Shown: positions 32,387-45,734, counted from the first letter of the stretch. The stretch: 64,000 nucleotides of DNA from Papiliotrema nemorosa (GCA_032158125.1 JASKOT010000051.1:1-64000), one strand, 5' to 3'. The notes: generated by a model from the letters alone, not told the origin. A program made the numbers and translations.

Positions 32387-34345
32387 TTACTGCCGAAAGC
32401 GTCTGTACCGAGAGTGCACACGGCTTGCCTTTCTCATCAATCGGTGAATAATGCAGTAAACTGTTTTGAAGGCTTTCGCGTCAACGCACAGGGGCCACGA
32501 GGGATCCAGCATGCTCACCGTAGGGTGCTTTTGCGATTCATCCATCTCCTCATCGGAAAAGTATTCTTCTCCGTCTGTTCTGTCGGTGGCCCCGGGCGGA
32601 TTCTGCCTGCCACCGGCGACTGGACTTGCCTGTTGGTCATGGTCGAACGGTGCGTGTTCCGGTGAGCCAAAGCTGAGAGAAAAGTCCCCTATCGTCCCGT
32701 CGTGAACGATTTCCGAGATACCGTCAATCGTCCTGTTCATTACCAAGCCTCCCTGACCTTCGACTCTTTGTTGAGTGTTCATCTCCTCTCTTTCATCTTC
32801 ATCCTCGGCATCATCTAAAGCGTCAAAAACGTCTTGTGCCGTCAGGGCACCAAAGCCAGAGATCCTCATAACTTCTTCTTCCGTCATCGGTGGGCGGACA
32901 GTCTGCGATGCGGGCGGGCGTGCATCTTCCATTCGCACCTCAGCTTGCCTCTCATCATCGTTCCCGAGGAAGAGCGGCTCGTCCTTAGAGGGTTGTCGTT
33001 GGGAGGCTGAGGCTTCCAGCATCACATGGGTAACCTGAGACTGTGGTGCAGCCGACATGCTCAACCTTGGACGACCTCTATGACTCTGAGATTGCGCCCG
33101 ACCATTATTCTGCGGTTCAGTCGTATTGGTAACGCTCCTCGTCTCTTTTCGATCGTCGGCAGACTTGACATCTTTAAATGCGTCGCATTCCGTGGTCGCG
33201 ATGGCGCAGAAGATCTCGTACTGCTCTGAGACCAATTGGCCCTCGTCATCTACTGGACCCATAACGGTAAGCGGTTGAGTCGGTGACGAAAAGGCCACTA
33301 AGAGTTGGATACCGAGCTGCTCCGCCAAAGTCAAGGCCGCCTGCAATCAGCTCTATAATCCTCAAAGAACCTACACGAAATTCTTTCATGGGTACTGTCA
33401 GGTCGACTCTCTCTCCTTCCAACCAGTAGTTGACAAATTCCCCAGTGGGATCCAGCTTGATCTCTGTTGATAGACTCGTTTGACCCGTTTCCCAACTCTT
33501 CATCCGAACTTCCCCTCCTGCAAACATCCATCCGAGCTGATGCTCCCCTCGAAAGCCATTTGAACTCGGCAAGCTCGGCGCCGCAAAAGAAAAGTGATCG
33601 ATCATGTCTCGGAGGGAACGTGCGGAAACGGAGAAGGATGAAGGGGTGGAGCATGGATCCACCTCAACTCGGAGGAAAGGAGATGTGCCAAGGTGCAGCG
33701 AATGCTTTTTAGTCACACCTGACAAGATGTTAGACCCATGTCTAAATTCTAGGATTCACACACCGTGCTTGCAGACGAGTTTCATGACCAGCTTCGCTGC
33801 AATCCCCTCCTGGAGCTCGTCTTCGCTGTCGTCATTGTACTCGCTGTCGTCCAACACATCGCTCTCATCTCTCTTTCTCTTTCGTCCCAGCGACTTTTCC
33901 GGGTCAATGATAGTGAGGTCCAGTCGTTCGACGTTCGCGACTGAAGAAGCCTTTCCTAGTACCGCTAACACAGACTGTTGCGTTAGCTTTTTCGCTCCCA
34001 AATGAGATCGTACTTTGACTAGCAGCTGGCATTTGACGCCTCGCCGTCTGCTCACCGTCGTGTCTCCCAGGGCTTTGAATCGGCAAAAGAAGCTGGGCTT
34101 TAGCTTGAAGAGGCAGAATGCAGATTTCGTCGAATTGGTCACTGCGAGCTCCCACTTCAAACCTGTCAGTTTGAACTAGACGGCTTGACGACTCCTCCCA
34201 CCATGTCTTTATTCGCGTGCATGTTCAGCTCATCCCCAAAACGGCTCGCACATTGAAGTAGTCGCACGAAGTCTTGATTGTCAGCGAGTTGTTCGGACGT
34301 CAAGAGCTCACTTCTGATGTTTCCCTCCTTGATTGAAGCCTCCAT
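32387..34345 (-). CDS. RAD9: Rad9 checkpoint clamp subunit
   Basis: Six exons (34345-34312, 34272-34202, 34154-34014, 33974-33764, 33718-33375, 33340-32387) give 584 aa. The N-terminal PCNA-like half shows FVRLLQCASRFGDELNMHA, TNSTKSAFCLFKLKPSFF and AAKLVMKLVCKHGVTKKH. The second half shows LTVPMKEFRAALTLAEQLG and the strand IQLLVAFSSPTQPL. A long acidic Ser-rich tail follows, as in Rad9, where kinases phosphorylate it. Rad9 forms the 9-1-1 ring with Hus1 and Rad1 at damaged DNA and helps activate ATR. A further small intron near 34050 cannot be excluded. Confidence 0.9.
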
Positions 34346-34661
34346 GGTGTTTACGGGGACATGCGTCCTGGTACCGAAATGTGGCAGCGTCTAGACGCAC
34401 ACGACCCTTGATAGAGCAGCTACACGATTTGTCTGCGCAATGTGAAGGATGAGGTGGATGGGAGTAGATGGGGGGGTCAGAGGAAGAGAGAATGTCGAAA
34501 GACGAAATGTGGACCACCTCCACCTCCAGTCTCTTCCCTCTACACCGACACGGGTCGAACGTCAACCCCATTCAATACTACAAGGACCAGGCAGAAGCAG
34601 TAATGTCAGCTCGCCTTAAAGGCTCTGCATACAACGGATGGATGTGTGCCTGGCATCTATA
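34346..34661. other. Intergenic, Rad9 promoter / AP-3 delta 3' end
   Basis: A 316-bp stretch between two minus-strand genes. No separate gene is supported; it should contain the Rad9 5' leader and promoter and the AP-3 delta 3' end. Confidence 0.45.
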
Positions 34662-37600
34662 TCACACCTTGATCCTCCTCTTCTCGCCATCCTTCTTCTT
34701 TTTGCGCTTGACCTTCACCACTTCCACCCCCGCACTATCCACGCCGGGAGTGTCCGCGCCAGGTGTCCCATCCGCTTCGTCCACCTTGTACTCTTCAAAA
34801 CGACTGGATGATCCGAATGCGACTTTTGCCGGTGGTGGAAGGTCTATTCCAGCTAGACCCTCACGGATCGACTCGACGTGTTTCCCGTTCTCGCCTGCCT
34901 GTCTGCGATGTTCGGGCATTTCACCAGTGCGGTTTATATCTGCTCGAGATGTTCGGCCTGACACAGCCTCCTGTGTCATAGACCCTTGTCGTGATTCAGG
35001 ACGTTCTGCGTTCGTCAGTTCTGTCCCAGAACGGCCGCCTACCCTCAGACATCTCAAGGTCATCCAGCCGCACGATGGGTATCTGCTCTAGATCCGAGTC
35101 CTCCTTGGGATCAACCTTTTCATCATACAGATAGTATGGATCATCAGCTGCGCGCTGCTTCTGGACAGCCTTCCGCTGGAATGGTCAGAACAGACTTCAC
35201 ACGACAGACTCACCCTTTGCTTTTCGGCCTTGATCTCGCGCACTTCCGATTCCCCTTCCGTCCTTCTGGCTTTGCCCTTGCTCTTCCTGCCCTTGCGCAA
35301 AGCTTTGTCTTCGGCCTCTTGCTCTCGAATCACACGTCTAAGCTCGTCCATACCTTTGCCGCCGCCAACGCCGAGATCAATCGCATCCTCGACGTCACTT
35401 TCCGGCAGATCCTCCTCAGTTTCCAGATCTCCTGGGAATCCACCACCGGGTATGAAATCGGAATCGAGATTGAGCCCCTCGGGCAGCGCGACTGCTTCCT
35501 GCGCCGTGATGCCCACGGCGTTCAGTTCATAGATGTTGGACAAAGGGCCAAGCAGAAACAGCGATTTAGGGTAGGGCGGATTGGTCCCGGATGCGAGACC
35601 ATCATCCGATTCCGTTCGGTGATCCGGTAGACCGCCAGCGTGGCTCCGAAGGTCAGCGTCGACAAAGTTGAGTAACTGCAGTAACTCAAAGCTCCGCTCT
35701 TGGACTTCGATGTTAGACCCGTGGCGGAGATTGGACAGCCCAGATCGGATCGAGTTCACTAAACTGCGTATCTCGTTTTGCCGGTCGTCCGTCCACCGTT
35801 CAGATGCCACAATTGCTTGTTGACCAAAGATCTTAGCTATCGCTTGGATGGCAGCGGCGCCTTTGGTTGAGTTTTGCTCAACGATTCCCATCAGGGAGGA
35901 TACAGTGGACAGTGGGGACGATAGTGCACTGCAATTAGCGCGACGGCTCCAGCAAAGCTTCGACTTACTCCGGGTATTCTCCGCAAACCCAGATTGCGGC
36001 TTCAATGATGCCGTAGGCACCGGATTCCCAACGTGTGTCTTCTCGGAGCCTCTCGTCGGACAGGCCTTTCTCGAGTGTTCTCACAGCGAATGACCGTATG
36101 CTTCTGACTCGGCCGACGATGTCCAGAGTCATTTCTTTCAGTTGAGTGCCTACATCGACGTTGCTGATGTAGGCCACGTCGACGAGGACCGATAGTGCCC
36201 ATTGGAAGTCCGTGACGTATCGGAACGTATCAAAGTGGATAATGGAGAGCAGACGCCGGGTCAAAAACAAGCGATATGCCGGTGATAGTGATACTGCGGC
36301 GGATGTGATGGCTTCTGGGGCTAAAACAGAGGTTATGCTGTCTTGCAGTGCTGCCAAAGACGCTGCTGCCGAAGGGAGTGGGGCGGATACACTTTCGCTA
36401 GGAGTCAAATGCGCCAATAATCGATCGACGACGGATCTAATGTTGTCTTCATCGACCTCATTGTCAGCACCGAGGTATTGTTCATCTCACCGACCATTGA
36501 TGTTACCAATTCGAGAGCCCTCATCCGTATGGACACATCAGGATCGTCCAAGCTCTGTAGGATTTCCTCCCGATATTCCGCGACCATATGAGGATGGGTA
36601 GGGGTGATCTTGACCATGGCGAGCAATGCTATATACCGCACTGCAATCAGCCTGGGCAGCTAGTCAACCTTACGATTTTGATCGCCTCCTTCATCACGCA
36701 GATATCCACCCAATTTCTCAACACAGACCCGTGCGAGCGCTTCTCCTTCAGGCCGGTCGGGGTCGAGCATGCCACCGATGATACACGTGCGGACGCATTC
36801 GTACAGCAACGATATCGCTGAAGTGGACGAGATCAGAGATGTGATGGGCGCGAGCAATTTGCGGACGAGCCTGGGTTCCAACGGCGTCAAGATTGCAAAC
36901 TACCCATTAGTCAGGCCGTGGACAGAGGTCCCTACCAATTTCACGACTTTGATGAGCATCCAGTTGTTGCTACTTCCTGTCAGAATCGAGAACAGCTCGG
37001 GTGCTAATGGAAGGTAGTTCTTTCCGCCGTGCCGCCTGGCGAGCTCCATAACGACCCCAACAGCAGCTCCTACGACTCCCTGATCTTCATCTTGAAGTCT
37101 CTCGCGTAGTCTGGGGAAACCTTCCTTCAATCCGTCCGGATACGTTTCCCAACATTGCAGCAGACACAACACAGCGCGCTTGCGTATTCTCGCTGACGAA
37201 TGGGTCAAGAGGTGAAGCAGATCTGGATGCAGGGTTTGAGATAGAGAGGGAGATAGCGAAAGAAGTTGTGGCAATGCATTCAGGGGAAGAGGTGGCAGGG
37301 GAAGATGAGGGGCGAGGAGGTCCTTCCAGTCAGCAGGGTGCAGGGGCTCGGACATGCCTTCTTCATTCCGTTGACCGTCAAGACGATCTCCTCGGAATCG
37401 CTAGAGAATGCCATTGGCGCAGCGAGGTATCCGAGTTCTGAGGCGTCAACTTTCATCAAGGATAGGTCCCTCACGCTTCAAGTGGAACCTGGGCGAGCTC
37501 ATGACCTCGACCACATGAAAGGCAAAACCGGGCGGGGGAGGTATAGGGTACAGCATCATGAGCTACACAACTCAGCTCGTATCTCGGACGCGGCAAGAGG

Positions 37601-37775
37601 TACCAACGTAGCACATTTTTATGACGCCTTCACCCTTGAGTGCCATGTCCTTTCCCTTGAGCTCTTCTCTGATTTCAAGCATTGCTTCGTGGATGAAGAC
37701 ATCCTCTTGTGTCTTTGAAGAGGCCTTGTGGGCTCTCAGACCTCGGATGAGGTCCTGCAGCGTCCTCTCGAACAT
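34662..37775 (-). CDS. APL5: AP-3 adaptor complex delta subunit
   Basis: Begins MFERTLQDLIRGLRAHK, typical of delta adaptin, with 37775-37608 as exon 1. HVVEVMSSPRFHLKQLGYLA, the HEAT-like trunk (KRAVLCLLQCWETYP; ELARRHGGKNYLPLAPELF; GSSNNWMLIKVVKL; RYIALLAMVKITPTHPHMV; SIRMRALELV) and an acidic, Lys-rich hinge and tail (VKVKRKKKKDGEKRRIKV) follow. About nine introns. The intron at 37323-37357 has a GC donor (GCATGT) and the first uses GTTGGT. AP-3 carries cargo from Golgi or endosomes to the vacuole. Length, about 900 aa, fits fungal delta subunits. Confidence 0.93.
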
Positions 37776-38097
37776 GGCAACGGGCGTGAATACTGGAACC
37801 AGCTGTTTTGAGAAGGATGCGCCGAGCCGAACAGCTTCTCAGCCCTTGAAAGCTGGATACTGTTGGTAGAGGTAGAGTATACCAAAGGGGGTCCTACATG
37901 GGGTGACGATGGGGGGGGGAAGGGGGTTAAGGTGGACACGTCCGCCCTTCGGTGGGTGGGGTCTCCACTCGAGTCTTCACTCTCCTCACATTTCTCGAGT
38001 GACCATCATCTCCATCGACAGTGGTCGTCGCAGGTCTACTTCGAGGCACTTCCCGCTACAAGTTCCCCGTTCTGACCTGTCAAGGATCTATTCCATC
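37776..38097. promoter_or_regulatory. Divergent promoter, AP-3 delta / MMS19
   Basis: A 322-bp region between two starts. It contains a run of nine G (37911-37919) followed by a second G-rich patch. No coding sequence is supported. Confidence 0.5.
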
Positions 38098-41000
38098 ATG
38101 GATGTTGGACGTTTGGCTAGGACCCATGTCACCACAGGCGACCTGACCCCACCATCCGAGCTCGTACAGTGTGAGTCTTCGGATATGCCCTTGCAGTCGC
38201 CTTGTTGATCATCTTTAGCTCTGAATGCGGGACAACTCCCCCTATCAGAAGTTGTTAAAGCATTGGGCGAGTATCTGATCTCCACAGAAGATGATACAAG
38301 ACTGAAAGGTCCGATCTTGCCGTATACCACATGTGCGTACCAGCTGACAACTCCAGGTCTAACCTTTCTTGCCAACATTGTCAAGGCCATCGATTCCTCG
38401 CGAATAAATCGGCCGGCCAGTGCGTCTTGCTGCATTTTGCTGCGCGGAGTCTAACGTTCAGCTCAAACACTCACCTCGTTCTTTTCCGCCAAACTGGACG
38501 ATTTCGATTCTTTGCCCATCGCGCTCGAGGCACTCACAGTGCTCTCCAAGCTTAGGACCTTTGATGACGCTGCAGCTGTAGATCTGTATCGAGGGTGAGT
38601 GCAGTATGGCTGTGTTACTCGCTGAATCAAGGCTCGTGGAGCAAGTCAACGTCAAGTCGTATGTCCAGGCTACCCGACATCTGGCGTATGTCTTGGTGGA
38701 TTCTCTTCTCGCTCTGCACCGCAAAGGTCAGTCTGATGTTCCTTTCCGCTGTTTAGCTCAGAAAACCAGCATTCACCGATCTCGGCGCCGAATTTCTCAA
38801 CAGCTACACAAAGTTCGTCGATGGCGAGAAAGACCCTCGGAATCTGATGCTCTTGTTCTCCATGGACAAGGTGATACTGCTGGAATTCGATATTGAAGGG
38901 CACATAGATGTGAGCTGCCTCGAGGTCAATTCTTAATGGCAGGACCTGTTCGACGTGACATTCTGCTATTTTCCAATCACGTTCAAGCCGCCCCCCAATG
39001 ATCCATACGGTATCACTGCAGAGGATCTTAAGCTCGCTCTGAGAAGCTGCATGTCAGCGACGCCCTTGTTTGCAAAGCAGGCGATCCCATTGTTTTTGGA
39101 GAAATTCTCCACCGCCGCAGGTCCCGCCATGGCAAGTCATGCCTAGTTGAGACTGGATTTCGCTCATCCTCGTAGAAAGATCTGCTGCAGTCACTTAGCG
39201 CTTGTCTACCAGTTTACGGAGCAGCTGCAGTGCAGGACCGCGGTACAGAGCTATGGGAAGGTATCAAAACTGAGGTCAGTCACTCTTTCTTTGCGTTCTG
39301 TCAACTGAAGTATAGATCATGTATTCCTCAGACGTCTCGATAGAGGCCTCAGCGTTGTCAGCGCTCGAGGCTCTCATCAAAACGCTTTACCCCGGTGATC
39401 AAGACACGTCGTCGGGTCTGGCGCAAGATATCGTTAAACAGAGTGTGGAGATGATGAAGGATCCCGAGAAGAATCAGGCGATCTCAGCGACGAAGACGTT
39501 GGCTGCACTACTCCGAGCCTCCGGTGTGTTACCCTGATCGATAAGATCTGATGCCAGGATCAATCGGGCAATTTGCATACGCCCAAGCGATGCCCCCGTT
39601 ACTACGCCAATTTAACAGCTCATCCAGTCCTTCACACCGGGCCGCCGTCCTTGCTGCCATATCATCCCTCGTGACGGCTGCTCAATCCGTCTCTAGTCTT
39701 GATTCAAGCCATGCTCAGCATGCCATACGGAGTTTGAGTCCCTTCCGGGATGGAGTCATTGATGCATTGCGAGAGGGTCTACGCACTGATGATCTCAAAT
39801 CTGCTGCCATCAATGGGACTGTATCGTTACTTCGAATCGCAGACTTTGTAACGAGGAAAGATATGGAGGATCTGGTGAGAGCGATCGACGACATAATCTT
39901 GAATGATGACGATCCGGAACACCGGTATGTCAAACATGCACCATCAGCGCTGAATGTAGATCCAACGCCGTTGAGGGTCTGATGGGAGTAGCCTCGACCG
40001 CAGCCTCAATCATTGAAGACATTACACTGCCGGCGCTCGTCCACAATCTTCCGGAATTTGCGCCGGATGTGGGGGACATCACCTCACGAGAGCGGTACAG
40101 ATCAATCTTGGGCTCTCTGACAAAGATCTGCGTTCAACCGGACCTTTTCGAAATTTTTGTGGTCCGCATCCTAACCAAGCTCGAATTGCTGGCTGGCAGT
40201 GTCGAAAACGACAGTGGAATAACTACGCCAGCAAATCGATCGCCTGCCTGGATGGAGTGTCAAGTCGCGTACGCCTGGGAACTATTGCACGCTTTGGAAA
40301 CCGCTGTCGCCAACAAGATTAGACAACAACACACTGATCTGGTCAAGCAGTTTGACCGTGTGGTGCCTAGGTTGAACGACCTCGTCGTCTATGCAGCGAC
40401 GACGGGTACGCAGGGCGATAAGCTTTTATTCCGACATGAAAAGCTGGTGTCCATCGTGGCCGATGTCTCGGGCGCTCTGTTTTGGCAGCTAGATGCTGCG
40501 TAAGTGGGCAACTTTACTGTCATCTGACTAGTAGCCGACAAAGCGACTACTGGAGACGCTTGGACCACGCGTTCGCTGGCGGAGATTTTAGTGCTATCCT
40601 CCATGATTCCTCCGCAGGCAAGAGCGCCTCGGGATCACCTTTTCGTGTGAGTTGTAGATGCGGCCCTGCGTATCACATGCTCACCTCAGAACGCTGCGCC
40701 CATTCAGGAAAGCAATCTGCTGGCACTGTATTCGATCATTGTGCAGGCCCTGAAACCGACAGTAGGTTAGTGCTTACTACAACGCTTACAGACGCAGACC
40801 GATGACCCTTTCCCCTCCGCCGTGAAGTTTCTGACCGATAAGCTTCGATGGACTGTCCATTGCAGCGCCAATGAATTCCAGCTACAAGCAGCTCTCAACC
40901 TCATTACAGCGTATACAAATAAACGCGATACTCGTACGTTAGCAAGGTCATCTGATTTAATGCTCATCGTGCTCATCGCCCTCAGAACTCGCAGACAGTC

Positions 41001-41964
41001 TGGTCGAGATCCTTGAAGTACACTGGAATCAAGATGTGATCAACACTGAAGTTTCTCGAAATGTCCGACAAAAGGGTCTCTGGGCGTACATCCATGTGAG
41101 TCAGTCCTCTGCGACAGACACTGAGCGTGCTAGTGCATAAAAGGTCTAACTTTACTTCGACATCCGCTAGCATACACAGCTATCAATCGTGTGATTGACA
41201 TTCTCTCGCTTTCAACGTCGGATGCGGAATTTGTCAACGCGGCTGCTCAAGGCTTTTCCATTGTGGCTCAAAGTAAGGGTAAAGGGTCGAGCCAAAAATC
41301 CCGCCTGATCACAAAGGTAAGCTTCCAATCTTCCGGTAGACTAATATCCGTAGCTGCTTTACGCTCAGAAGATGTGGAATCACGTTCTGCCGCAACTCAT
41401 AAGTGGCGATAGCGAGGCATCTGGCCGCGAACGCCTCCCTTATCTTATCGCTTTTGCTTCTCTGCTGCCACTGGCTCCAGCTTCGCTATGTCTGTCCTCC
41501 TTGCCTCTAGTGAGTGGCGGGATCTCCCATTCCACTGATAGCAGATCTTGCCTTTACTACTCCGGTCCCTATCACTGCCTGATCCCGCCCAACGCACGCA
41601 TGTCCTCATTGCCTTGATATCGATTCTTGAAACTCAAAATCTGTCAACAGAGGTAGACACGCTTCTACATCAGAACGCCACACGGCTAGTCGAAAGCATC
41701 TCCAAGAGCTACATACCTGATACATCGCTGGGGATGAGGACAGACCCTGTGAGTTTACTGTGCAGCCTTAGCTGACTTCAGCGGGTCCGCTCATTCGCGT
41801 TACGGGCGTTGGGACTGATACCTGACGCCATACGTTTTGATACGCTAAGGAGCTCGAAAAGCATTGTGCTGAAAGAACTAGGCTCTGCATTGGACGACCC
41901 CGCTAGATCAGTCCGTAGGGAAGCGGTAGAATGTCGCGCGAGGTGGTACAAGTACGGGTCATAG
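38098..41964 (+). CDS. MET18: MMS19, cytosolic iron-sulfur targeting factor
   Basis: A HEAT-repeat protein of about 1,050 aa in many small exons from ATG 38098 to TAG 41962-41964. The diagnostic stretch is DLFDVTFCYFPITFKPPPND followed by PYGITAEDLKLALRSCMSAT, matching the MMS19 N-terminal domain. HEAT repeats run to the end, which reads SVRREAVECRARWYKYGS. MMS19 works with CIA1 and CIA2 to insert Fe-S clusters into DNA polymerases, primase and helicases, including XPD. Not every junction was resolved, but the reading is continuous across the main exons. Confidence 0.92.
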
Positions 41965-42267
41965 GCTCGCCGCTTATCGTCAGACCTCAGCATGCATGTG
42001 ATATAAGATGATGCGGTGGTCTGGTATACCGACCTATTGAGGTCTGCGTAGCCCGTTGCAGTACTAAAACCCTTGCAGGTCGATCAGCAGTGCACCTCCC
42101 TCTCGAGATGAGACGCGGTCATTCAGAGCTCCTGGCACAACAGCCTGCTGACTGGGTTCATTTTCTGCATCTCCACCTGTCTGATCTACAGCATGCACTG
42201 TCGACATCGACTCAAGCTCCAACACCATCCAGCTCCCCGCCCGATCATCAATCGAAGAATGTCGTCA
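41965..42267. other. Convergent intergenic region
   Basis: A 303-bp stretch between the ends of MMS19 and the orphan gene. I see nothing specific in it. Confidence 0.45.
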
Positions 42268-44270
42268 TTACACATCGTTTCCATCGCCCTTTCGGATCAT
42301 CAGGGTCAGGGGAGTATCCATGTGAAGGGTCGCGTCCGTGTGCTCGGTCTCCGTCAGATAGGCTCCTGGTGTTACTGAAGAGGGTTTTTCGGGATCGGCA
42401 TCCAGCTGAGCGAGAGACAGGGTTCCGCCAAATTTGCGCACCGACATGCTGGGAATAGTCGTGTCGATCGTTTTTCCATCGTCTCCGCCATCTTCGATGA
42501 AAGGTGGTAGGAAAATGGGTTCTTCATCGGTTACAGTCCCCAATCCGTGGTTACCCGCTGAGCCTGGACGAGTGGGCGTTGATCCTCCGGCGGAGACCAG
42601 CTCATCGATGAGGCTTCCATGACTGTCACCCAACAGATTGACGCTTGGCGTGTCCTCAGTGAACTCGATCAGTCCTGCGCAAAGAGGGTCTGTACAGTCC
42701 AGCGTTTTGGTCTGATTGATCGCTCGGGAGCTGATCGGCTCACTGTTGATCGCAAGTTGTCGCAATCGGGTCTCCAGACCAGGATAATCCACTTCTCCCT
42801 GAATCCTCTCGGACCATGTCGACTCGCTGGGAGTGTATATGACTTCACTATTGCCGGTGACATCGGTCACGGACGGATCGAGCCGTCTTGACATAGCGCG
42901 TTTGACATTGTTCGGGCTCCAACCCCCGGCTGGAGCCTTGGGGACCTCCAGAGCGTTTTCCCCTAGCCAGTCCCTCCATGCAGACTTGACCGCAGGGTCA
43001 TCCGGCATCACTGAAGTGGCTGTCATATCAGACTCTCCCGGGCCGCGGACGTTGTCTGATAAGTTTCGGATGGGATCCCACTCGGCTGGATTGACGAGTT
43101 TTTCGCTCGCCTCGATCTCCTTGGTGTCAGCCACAATAGACACAGCGACCGAGACTGAGACAACTTGACGAGATTCTTGTACACCGTTGTAAGTCATCGA
43201 AGCTTGATCAAACCACTTGTTTTCGGTCTTGACATAGCCGGTGACGATTTCGGGGAATTCGGCCTCGAGCAAAGTGGTTTCCGGCTTGAACTCGGTAACA
43301 TAGAAGAAGTGGGGGACCGGCATGTCCGTCAGGGCTTTGTCATCCGGCAAACCTCCCTCCGGATCTGGCTTGAGCTTTGTATCGTTGACTGCTTTGTCCG
43401 GGCTCCTTTTGAGGTCATCAGGTAGGTAGGCGTCCAGATCTAACCTGTCATCGCTTTGAGGTGGACTTTCAGAGTCTGGCTCCTCTTTCTCCATGGCAAC
43501 ATAATCGGGTAAAAGACTCACGTTGCCCAGCGTGCTTTCGAAAGCTGCATTGTCAGTGTCAGTGAACCAGTAATCTGTGTCATTCTTTGCGATGGACCCC
43601 TCCCAATCGAGATCGACATCGGCCTTCTGATCGAGACGGTCTCGCCACTCTTCGGTATACTGAATCGGCCGAGTTCGATAATCTATCGAAAGCTTGACGG
43701 GGCGTAAAACGGCTTTATGACCTTGGTCAATCATGAGATACTGTAGTTGGTGGGTGTGGCTCTTCGTGTAGCAGGCAGTAAAGGTCCCGTGTTTGGATCC
43801 AAGACCTGTCTTCAAGCTCCAGTCTTTAAGATTCGTATTCTGACTGGCGATCCCACGGACTTTGGAGAGCATTGATCGATCAGTGACATATAAGACGGCA
43901 ACGTCTGATCTGTGAACTTCTGCTTGACCAATCAAGGGACTTTGTGCTCACCAGCCTGGCCTCGTTCGCTCAACGCGGTCGCGTCGACTTCTTTGTAGTC
44001 GCTTCGCCAATCTCGCCACTGATGACCTCGATACGGCTGGCGGGCGCAATTTCGTCCGTACCCGCTCAAGAGTATAGTCGGAGGCGGAGACGCTGCCTCG
44101 AAGGTCGTTTCCGCGGAGTGTCTCACTGCGCGGCGTGGCGCAGTCCTGAGCGAATTTGCTCCACGAGCAATGATCGGTGGCTGGATTGTGCGAGCGATTG
44201 ACGACGAGTCACGCTTCGCATGTGGGCCCTCGGCATCTGTGTGTCTCACAAGAGAGTTATGATCTGCCAT
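42268..44270 (-). CDS. Uncharacterised 656-aa protein, intron-poor
   Basis: I do not recognise this gene. Two exons (44270-43952, 43919-42268) joined by one 32-nt intron give 656 aa starting MADHNSLVRH. The long second exon of about 1.65 kb is unusual among these intron-rich genes. The protein is acidic and polar with no membrane segment or signal peptide. The middle has a mixed beta-like part (VPHFFYVTEFKPETTLLEAE; QVVSVSVAVSIVADT). The C-terminus carries Ser/Thr/Asp/Pro-rich linkers and ends RKGDGNDV. The consistent frame and splice support a real gene; function is unknown. Confidence 0.7.
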
Positions 44271-44783
44271 TGTAAACGTGTAATAAACAGCCTGTGGTAA
44301 TGGCTTGGGCGGGTCAGAATACCACTGGCCAAACTGTGGGGGGTTCAGAGTCAACCTTCAGTGGCAAGAGTGGTCAGGCGATGCTCATGGGTGTTTATTA
44401 CTGCGAAACGCCAAAAAGCCAGAGTCATGACGGATACTCCTTTCATCGAAGTTCAGAGCAGCATCGGGCACCCTACCATCCAAAACGCAAGTCATCACAT
44501 GGTGCTGAGGTGAGACTGGCGAATGTTGGTCGCTGGGCAGGCTGTCTTCAAATGCGACCCAACAAAGGTAGTCTCGCCAAATAACGAAACTCGTTTTGGG
44601 TGGGTTCCAGAGCTTGCACCGTAGGGCAGGCTGAGCCGACTCGCTCTGACGATTGGTGGACTGACTGATGGGACAGATGGGATCCCAGGGAAGCGGGTTT
44701 GATTACGTAATATGGATCTGTATCGATATCTCCCTCTCATCTTGTCGCGTCTCAGAGATCACAACTACACCTCCTGAACCGAC
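44271..44783. promoter_or_regulatory. Divergent promoter, orphan / BCL7-like genes
   Basis: A 513-bp region between two starts. Open frames here are short and show no domain features. No clear core-promoter motif. Confidence 0.45.
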
Positions 44784-45734
44784 ATGTCGCGTATGTATCT
44801 GACAAGCAAGACAGAGTATTATAGTGGTGAGCTGACTCGACGAAGATAGACGGAACCAGGGTCGATTTGTCAACACGTCGACAACCGAAGCCTTGCAAAG
44901 GCAATTGTCTGCGCCGTTAGTTGATGATTGAACTTGTCAATGACAGCTTGCTAATTGTACAGAGCATACAAATGGAAGAAAGCTTGGGTATCTCCCAATG
45001 GCTTAGCGCCTGAGAGCTCGTACAAAGCAAGTCATTTAGCGTTGCATAAGCCCTTCAGTTGACTGATTGCAGATATGCAAATGGGTCCGTATAGAAAAGG
45101 TTGGTGTTTCCTTGACATGCATGTCCATCCATCTACTCATTCTGACTCTGGTTAGGGCGATGATGGTGACAATGATGATTTTTCAGTGGGCCCTGATGGT
45201 GATGATGATGATATGGGAGATGGAGACGGATTGGACGATCAGGTGGAGACACCTTTGGACGAGACAGCGACGCCTCTCGGCGAAACACCTTTGGCTACCC
45301 CAGATCTCGAATCTGGTCCGACTGGACTCTCCCATGCTCCGTTACTCTCCTCCGGCCTCGCTAATCCTCCTCTAACAGCCGCTTTATCGTCCGACTCCGC
45401 CACGCAGGACAACGGCATGTCCGATGCCGACGCCGTTCGCGACCAACCTCCAGTACCCAGCAACGCCATAGAAATGGCAAACACTGCGCCGGGTCATACG
45501 GAAGAAGGGCAAGGAGACCTTGGAGAAGGAGAGGTTCATTTAGAGGTCAACGTTCATCAAAACGCCCCGACGGCAGGTAGTATATCGCAGCAGGATGATG
45601 TAGTGATGGGAGGAGACACACCGGCGGCACTCGAGAACGATGCCGGGCTGGTTCATGGAGAAATGGAGCCGCCAGAAGGAGAGTTGGCGGTGACAGAAGG
45701 CGATCATCCTCCCGCAGAAGTCGAAAAGTCATAA
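44784..45734 (+). CDS. BCL7-like chromatin protein
   Basis: Short exons join to an open reading frame ending at TAA 45732-45734. The N-terminal core YKWKKAWVSPNG then YKICKWVRIEK matches the pattern of the BCL7 N-terminal domain (K-W-x-KKWV ... K-WV). The remainder is a long acidic, Asp/Glu/Pro-rich tail. BCL7 proteins are SWI/SNF subunits in animals, which would suggest a chromatin remodelling role. The intron at 45027-45072 has a GC donor (GCAAGT), and the next donor is GTTGGT. Exon 1 has seven coding bases (44784-44790). The acceptor near 44963 is uncertain by two bases. Confidence 0.55.
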
